Positions 44,701 through 49,469 of a stretch of 49,469 nucleotides of DNA are shown here, in pieces. Both the position numbers and the translations under genes were made by a program. Under the pieces are notes generated by a model, which had not been told where the DNA came from, ran no database searches, and saw only the letters and a list, made by a program, of their open reading frames with translations. The number at the start of each line of letters is the position of its first letter. Position 1 is the first letter of the stretch. Source of the DNA: Bacteroidales bacterium (GTDB lineage Bacteria; Bacteroidota; Bacteroidia; Bacteroidales; DTU049); the NCBI GenBank assembly GCA_026418905.1, contig JAOAAK010000011.1, forward strand, positions 1-49,469, given 5' to 3'.

Positions 44701-47700
44701 TTTATGAACCTAACCATCCTGGTGGAAAATTGGTATTTAACTTAGGGGATATTTCTGAAGATATTCTGAGAGATCACCGTAAAAGTTTTGAAAACGGCTT
44801 ACCCACAAGCGCTGAAGTGACTAATGTCGACACTACCCAATGGGGTAGAGTCCCAAAGATGCAGGCCATCACCAATGCTTTTGATAACAGTCCTGAATCT
44901 AGAAAATATCAAGACATTGGTTTAGATGGATTAAATAGCGAAGAAGAAAAAAGTTTTTTCAAAGCTTATCTTGATGCTATAGCTCTCAATTTTACCAATG
45001 CCTCACAAGCTTATGCAAATGCCTTAGCTGATCCAGCTTCGGATAATTATCATTATTTTCGAGGTTCAGATTACGACGAGCAAAAGCTTTCTATTTTGGA
45101 AAGATACATGATGTATAATGGATTGGAGGGTAATAGTCCTACGAGCGAACTTTCTCCTGAGCCTTATCCTACTTCATCTACCACACTTCCCGACATGGAA
45201 GATATCAACAAGGACAATACTCTCAACGAAAACGAGAGATATTTTCAGTATGTGATCGATCTTCAGCCATCCAAAATGGAGATAGGACAAAATTATATAA
45301 CGGATATTCGTGTAGCAACAGTGAAATTACCTAACGGAACTACCACGAATGTTAAGTGGTATCAATTTAAGATACCAGTCAAAGAGCCTCAGCAGGTCAT
45401 TGGAAATATTTCAGACTTCAAGTCTATTCGTTTTATGCGCATATTTTTACGTGAATTCAGTGAACCCATCGTACTTCGTTTTGCCACACTTGAACTTGTA
45501 AGAAGTCAATGGAGGAAGTATGAACATTCTTTGTTGTATCCTGGAGAGTATGTTACAGGGGATGATCAAAACCAGACTTCATTTATCATTTCTGCTGTAA
45601 GTTATGAAGAGAACGGTAACAGACTTCCTATTCCTTATGTTTTACCACCCGGAATCGAGCGAGAAATAGGTTGGGGAGGAAATACCTCTTACCGGATGAA
45701 CGAACAGGCTTTGGTATTGAAAGCCTGTCATTTGATTGATGGTGACGCTCGTGCAGTTTACAAAACTACAAATCTTGACATTCGCTTATATAAAAAACTT
45801 AAAATGTTTATTCATTCAGAATTGAGCGATCCAGATCGGTATACATTAAATGACGGTGATGTGACTATTTTTATACGTCTAGGAACAGATTTTACAGATA
45901 ATTTTTATGAGTACGAAATACCACTGCATCCTACGCCTTTGAGTATTAGTCCACAAGATCCTAACATACGTCAACTGGTATGGAAAGATTCGATAGATTT
46001 GGATCTTGACAAGCTTGTGGAACTCAAGAAAAAAAGAAATACTCTCATTAGAGCAGGGGCACAAGGTGTATCGACTACACTTCCTTTTTCTATCATGGAT
46101 GGCCAGAACAAAATAACCATCATGGGAGTTCCCAACTTAAGTGATGTTCGTACTATTATGATTGGAATCCGTAATCCTAAGCGTTCCCCTACCAACTTAA
46201 ATGATGATGAGGAACCTAAATGTGTCGAAGTGTGGGTCAACGAGCTTCGATTGACAGATTTTGACGAAAAAGGTGGATGGGCTGCCACTACTCAGATTAA
46301 TGCTAATCTTGCTGATTTAGGCAATGTAACTCTAGTTGGGAATGTATCGACAGCTGGCTTTGGAAGTATCGACAAAAAAATAGCAGAACGACAGAAAGAA
46401 AACATCCTTTCATACGACATTGCTACTAACCTTGAATTGGGCAAGCTCATGCCTCAAAAAGCTAAAATCAAGTTTCCTATGCATTGGGATTTCAGCGAAA
46501 CTTTTGCTAACCCTCAATACAATCCTCTTGATCCTGACGTGTATTTACATGAAGATTTGAGAACTTATTCTTCTAAAGATGATCGTGATTCGGTTAGAAG
46601 AATAGTCCAGGATTATACTCGTCGTAAAAGCATCAATTTCGTAAATGTTCAGAAGGAAAAGACATCAGATAAAGCCCATTTTTATGATATTTCAAATTTT
46701 TCCATTACTTATGCATACAATGAGATTTTCCACCGAAACATAGATATTGAATACAATTTAAAAAAGCAATATAGAGGTGGCATAGGATATAATTTTAGCA
46801 CGAACCCAAAGGTGTACGAGCCCTTTAAAAAAGTCAAATGGCTACAACCCAAGGTTTTCAGAATTATTAAGGAGTTTAATTTTTCCCTTATGCCTCAGTC
46901 ATTTTCATTTATGACTGAATTGCAACGCCAGTACGAAGAGAACAAGTGGAGAAACAAAATGAATGCTCTTATTATTATCGAACCAAACTACATTAAGACT
47001 TTTACGTGGAATAGAAATTATGCACTTAAGCATAAATTAACGAAAAACTTGACCCTTGATTATACTGCCAACGTAGACGCACGTATCGACGAACCTCCTG
47101 GAAGAATTGATAGAAGGGATAGTGATTATCGTTTTAAGATGGATTCTATTTGGCAGAACATTAAAAGTATGGGCCGTATTACCAATTTTAACCAAAGTAC
47201 AAAATTCAATTATACCGTACCAATCAACAAACTACCGTTGCTTGATTTTTTGAGTGCATCTGTTCAATATGTAGGCGATTATCGTTGGCAAGGGGCACCT
47301 TTGTATAAGGATTCTTTAGGTAATTATGTACCACATCCTTTCGGAAACATCATTGAAAACAATCGTAGCATTACACTTAACGGAAGTGCTAATTTAACAA
47401 CCCTGTATAACAAGGTTTCTTATTTTAAAAAGTTGTTACAAAAAGTACAACAACAGCAAATTCAGACAAAACCACAAAAACCTGTCCAACAACAAGATAC
47501 CGTTCCCAAGAGTAAGGAACCCAAAGATACAGTTTCCATTTTTGTAAAAATTAGAGATGCGTTTTTTACCACTTTGCTCATGGTAAAAAACATTTCTGTC
47601 AATTATACCCGTTCGGAGGGCATGACCATACCAGGTTATATGGGAACAGTTGACATCTTAGGCATGTATCTCAAAAAACAGTCTCCCGGTTGGGGATTTG

Positions 47701-48920
47701 TGTTTGGGCATCAGCAGCCCGTACATGAAAGACTTGCTTCAATGGGTATGTTATCCACAGATACTTTACTCAATGTACCTCTGACAAGGCGATTTAAAGA
47801 AAATCTTAATTTCAGAGCATCATTAGAGCCATTTAAAAATTTCAAAGTCGATGTAACAACTTTGCGAAATTTTTCTATGGATAAAACTGAATACTATCGT
47901 TATAACGGTTTGTATTTTGAATCTTATACTCCTCAAGAAACTGGCAATTTCAGTATGAGCATCATTACATGGAGAACCACTTTTGCGAAAAATGCCAAAG
48001 ATTTTTCAAACAAGAATTTTACACGTTTTCTGGAGATCCGACAAGAAATAGCCCAAGAAGTAGCAATCCGCTCAACAAATTGGAATGGAAATTACGTGAC
48101 GGATACCATCACAGGTAAGTCTTATCCTGATGGTTATGGATCCACATCGCAATATGTTTTAATTCCAGCATTTTTGGCTGCTTATACTGGAAAGACTACC
48201 ATGAAATGGATTTATGAGATGTTCCCTCATGTACCACTTCCCAATTGGCGCATTACTTATTCCAGTTTACAAAATATAAAGGCTTTTAAAAAATATTTAA
48301 AATCCGGAACCATAACTCATTCCTATAAGTCAACGTATACTATAGGAAGTTTTAAAGGAAACGTTCTTTTTAAGGATCCAGATGGAGATGGTTTTAGCAC
48401 TGTGCGAGATGCGCTCAATAACTTCATTGCTCCCTATGAATTGAATCAAGTTGCTATCAATGAACAATTTACACCTTTACTAAGCATTGATCTTTCATGG
48501 AAGAATAGTTTGATCACAAAACTTGAATATCGTAGGACACGTAATATTTCGATGGCTTTAACCAACAATCAAATTACTGAAATGTATTCAAGCGAATTTA
48601 TTGTAGGGAGTGGATATAAATTCCAAAATGTAGAATTTACAATAAATCAAAAAACATTTAAGTCTGATCTTACATTAAAATTGGATTTTTCAATCAAAGA
48701 TAATAAAACCATTTTACGGAAGATTGTTGAGCAGTTCAATCAGGTCAGTGCTGGGCAACGGGTGTTTACTTTAAATACTTCGGCAGAATATCAACTTAGT
48801 CAGAAGATCACTTTACGAGCTTTCTTCGATAAAGTGTTAAACTATCCTCATGTGTCATCTCAATTTATTAATGGTAGCACCAACGCAGGAATTAGTGTGA
48901 GATTCACACTTACTCAATAA
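41706..48920 (+). CDS. sprA: Cell surface protein SprA, type IX secretion translocon (Sov)
   Basis: A 2404-residue outer-membrane protein, within the usual 2300-2500 of SprA/Sov. A hydrophobic leader is followed by LPFPFRDRLWYEIPPDYEPPLYL. The long chain has family patterns such as IDIRPSGTAELIFGINSNRRDDP, IGDKVDFGIKWNTES, YIDDFEATKSSF, YIEFWLMDPF, FKSIRFMRIFLREF and repeated amphipathic strands to a terminal ISVRFTLTQ. SprA forms the very large beta-barrel through which folded type IX passengers leave the cell and is needed for gliding in Flavobacterium. The start is GTG, as no upstream ATG is in frame. The ruvA-sprA order is typical. No frameshift or stop interrupts it. Confidence 0.95.
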   Translation: MKVLRNTIFFASFVGMLIPISWVSRPAKTEIHFVYPIFQGDPPDSTVDDSLPFPFRDRLWYEIPPDYEPPLYLSLPKNYKDTVVYDPESNEYIIYQKIGNFHYRYPITLSRDEYIEYDFDRALERYWREQAKGQKKVKDPGSLFSFNIPFMKEESPFGSSTIDIRPSGTAELIFGINSNRRDDPALSAKQRRVTNFDFQEKIQMNVQAKIGDKVDFGIKWNTESNFEFENKVKLKYEGKEDEIIKLIEAGDVTLPLNSTLITGSQSLFGIKTKLQFGKLTMTNVFSQQKSQTTNITISGGGQVNRFELYADEYEEKKHYLLAHYFRNNYNKWLKNLPIVGSPINITKIEVWVTNIGPATQENRNIVAFMDLGEANPYNSILNPTPGEYLPSNKANNLLSYIDPSQIRDINKVSSYLQSAGFSGGVDYEIVENARLLSPTEYTVNTKLGFISLNTKLNDDQVLAVAFQYTIIGSDSVYQVGEFANGGIDPPKCLIVKLLKGSSTNTKIPLWDLMMKNVYSIGGYQVNSKDFRLDVLYKSEKIGVPVGYIPEGQWQGIPLIRLLNLDNLNVNNDPEPDGIFDFIDNAATTGGTINAKNGRIYFPVLEPFGRDLRQILNDPVLADKYCYDSLYTMTKSGARQFPQKNRFIITGQYKSAVGNEIMLNATNIPQGSVKVTAGGVLLTENVDYTVDYNLGRLRIINEGILNSGAPINVSVESQSMLTFQTKTFMGTHWDYEINKNFLIGATLLNLTERPYTYKVNIGDEPISNTIWGLNYSYQTESPFLTKLVDYLPNISTKTPSKINIQGEVANLIPGHARAIGKNGTAYIDDFEATKSSFELKNVSTWRLASIPQGQPYWFPEASDDSTWRSGFNRAKLCWYVIDPLFWRNNNLTPEHIRKDPEMRSNHYMREVLETEVFPSKENPNNIVTNIPTLDLAFYPSMKGPYNFDVIPTSVSAGIDAQGRLLLPQTRWGGIMRKIDAPDFEETNVEYIEFWLMDPFIYEPNHPGGKLVFNLGDISEDILRDHRKSFENGLPTSAEVTNVDTTQWGRVPKMQAITNAFDNSPESRKYQDIGLDGLNSEEEKSFFKAYLDAIALNFTNASQAYANALADPASDNYHYFRGSDYDEQKLSILERYMMYNGLEGNSPTSELSPEPYPTSSTTLPDMEDINKDNTLNENERYFQYVIDLQPSKMEIGQNYITDIRVATVKLPNGTTTNVKWYQFKIPVKEPQQVIGNISDFKSIRFMRIFLREFSEPIVLRFATLELVRSQWRKYEHSLLYPGEYVTGDDQNQTSFIISAVSYEENGNRLPIPYVLPPGIEREIGWGGNTSYRMNEQALVLKACHLIDGDARAVYKTTNLDIRLYKKLKMFIHSELSDPDRYTLNDGDVTIFIRLGTDFTDNFYEYEIPLHPTPLSISPQDPNIRQLVWKDSIDLDLDKLVELKKKRNTLIRAGAQGVSTTLPFSIMDGQNKITIMGVPNLSDVRTIMIGIRNPKRSPTNLNDDEEPKCVEVWVNELRLTDFDEKGGWAATTQINANLADLGNVTLVGNVSTAGFGSIDKKIAERQKENILSYDIATNLELGKLMPQKAKIKFPMHWDFSETFANPQYNPLDPDVYLHEDLRTYSSKDDRDSVRRIVQDYTRRKSINFVNVQKEKTSDKAHFYDISNFSITYAYNEIFHRNIDIEYNLKKQYRGGIGYNFSTNPKVYEPFKKVKWLQPKVFRIIKEFNFSLMPQSFSFMTELQRQYEENKWRNKMNALIIIEPNYIKTFTWNRNYALKHKLTKNLTLDYTANVDARIDEPPGRIDRRDSDYRFKMDSIWQNIKSMGRITNFNQSTKFNYTVPINKLPLLDFLSASVQYVGDYRWQGAPLYKDSLGNYVPHPFGNIIENNRSITLNGSANLTTLYNKVSYFKKLLQKVQQQQIQTKPQKPVQQQDTVPKSKEPKDTVSIFVKIRDAFFTTLLMVKNISVNYTRSEGMTIPGYMGTVDILGMYLKKQSPGWGFVFGHQQPVHERLASMGMLSTDTLLNVPLTRRFKENLNFRASLEPFKNFKVDVTTLRNFSMDKTEYYRYNGLYFESYTPQETGNFSMSIITWRTTFAKNAKDFSNKNFTRFLEIRQEIAQEVAIRSTNWNGNYVTDTITGKSYPDGYGSTSQYVLIPAFLAAYTGKTTMKWIYEMFPHVPLPNWRITYSSLQNIKAFKKYLKSGTITHSYKSTYTIGSFKGNVLFKDPDGDGFSTVRDALNNFIAPYELNQVAINEQFTPLLSIDLSWKNSLITKLEYRRTRNISMALTNNQITEMYSSEFIVGSGYKFQNVEFTINQKTFKSDLTLKLDFSIKDNKTILRKIVEQFNQVSAGQRVFTLNTSAEYQLSQKITLRAFFDKVLNYPHVSSQFINGSTNAGISVRFTLTQ

Positions 48921-48989
48921 CTATGAGCATTTTGTTTAAATGATGTTTTTCTGAACAATTTTCTTTTTACTCTAGAAAAAAAATAATTT

Positions 48990-48997
48990 TAAATTTG
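48990..48997 (+). promoter_or_regulatory. -7 box of the GEVED-domain gene
   Basis: TAAATTTG, an exact consensus match 18 bases before the ATG at 49016, suggesting a promoter separate from the sprA operon. Confidence 0.45.
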
Positions 48998-49015
48998 TTA
49001 AAAGTTCATTTTGAT

Positions 49016-49469
49016 ATGAGGTTGTCCTTTTTTTTATTTATTCATTGCCTTGCAATCATTATAAAAGCCCAGTATTGTACCCCTAATTTTTCAGGTGTGG
49101 TTGAACCTATATGTAGGGTTGTTTTTCATACCATTGATCAGAACAGTTCTTGTTCGGTAGGGGGAAGTGCATACGAAGATTTCACGAATGTGAATACCTA
49201 TATTGTTGCAGGTCAATCCTACGAAATCATGGTTTTTGGAAATACCAATGGAAATTTCACCGACAGTATTACGGTGTATTTTGATTGGAACAACAATGGA
49301 GTTTTGAATGATCCTGGTGAAAGATATGCCCTTGGGCGAATTTTAAATTGTAATTCTTGTCCTGTGCTAGGAAACATCACCGTTCCATCAAGTTGCAGTA
49401 CTGGTCCCAAGAGAATGCGTGTCATGAAGAAATACAATGCTCAAGCAGTTCCTTGTAATACGACTGGAG
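49016..49469 (+). CDS. GEVED-domain secreted protein (cut by the window end)
   Basis: An open frame from ATG 49016 runs 151 codons to the window end without a stop. It has a signal peptide (about 1-21, ending IIKAQ) and the start of a GEVED domain: CSVGGSAYEDFTNV, VYFDWNNNGVLNDPGERYALG, ITVPSSC.....KRMRVM. Such domains occur in large type IX passengers of Bacteroidota, often with a sorting domain at the C-terminus, which would lie outside the window. Whether this one is a type IX passenger cannot be seen here. Confidence 0.8.
   Translation, partial: MRLSFFLFIHCLAIIIKAQYCTPNFSGVVEPICRVVFHTIDQNSSCSVGGSAYEDFTNVNTYIVAGQSYEIMVFGNTNGNFTDSITVYFDWNNNGVLNDPGERYALGRILNCNSCPVLGNITVPSSCSTGPKRMRVMKKYNAQAVPCNTTG

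Noticed and set aside
1-49469. CRISPR array, transposase, toxin-antitoxin or phage-defence module
   Set aside because: I looked for regular repeats and for hallmark motifs of these systems on both strands and found none.

Overview
The window reads as an AT-rich chromosomal segment of a Bacteroidota bacterium, probably an uncultured or little-studied one. Four things point there. First, genes for type IX secretion and gliding are present: gldB, porQ and the giant translocon gene sprA. Second, several secreted proteins end in type A or type B (CHU_C) sorting domains. Third, the promoter box TAnnTTTG recurs just upstream of start codons, while Shine-Dalgarno sequences are nearly absent. Fourth, gene orders typical of the phylum occur, such as gldB beside nadE, surE-TM-lpxB, DUF4492-cydAB and malic enzyme-ruvA-sprA. 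I see no insertion sequence, prophage, CRISPR array or plasmid backbone, so this looks like core genome with lineage-specific surface proteins mixed in.

Layout. 1-535 holds no gene I can support. 536-5395 carries a small lipoprotein, gldB on the opposite strand, then a plus-strand operon of a small barrel protein, nadE and porQ. 5397-10558 is a minus-strand operon: secreted protein, PKD/type B cargo, zinc-finger protein, mpl, and a two-domain DUF1573 gene interrupted by an in-frame TAA. 10660-16582 is a tightly overlapping minus-strand operon: coiled-coil protein, surE, membrane protein, lpxB, spoIID-like, comEC. 16686-19743 is the cytochrome bd operon (DUF4492, cydA, cydB and a 35-residue membrane peptide). 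A methyltransferase and pntAB follow on the minus strand. 24202-24936 is a lone GYF-domain membrane protein between two gene-poor gaps. 25528-28644 is purB, a ceramidase-like membrane hydrolase and mqnE. tRNA-Arg(CCT) and a small membrane protein follow. 30358-34869 holds an M16 peptidase pair and a type B cargo protein. 34926-38175 holds a repeat-rich surface protein and a type A cargo protein. 38394-48920 is kbl, malic enzyme, ruvA and sprA, and the window ends inside a GEVED-domain secreted protein.

How it works together. SprA (outer-membrane translocon), PorQ (surface shuttle partner) and GldB belong to the type IX secretion and gliding machinery. The type A and type B proteins at 8242, 30358 and 34926, and perhaps the truncated one at the end, are likely passengers. 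LpxB, Mpl, SpoIID-like and the DUF1573 proteins are envelope functions. Cytochrome bd, the proton-translocating transhydrogenase and the futalosine-pathway enzyme MqnE suggest a menaquinone-based respiratory chain able to use low oxygen.

The points most worth a second look are a NadE whose glutaminase half seems to have lost its catalytic residues, the nonsense codon in the DUF1573 gene, the tiny cydX-like gene, the ceramidase homologue with all metal and catalytic residues in place, and the repeat-rich surface protein coupled to a type A cargo gene. I did not find a clear new multi-gene system.
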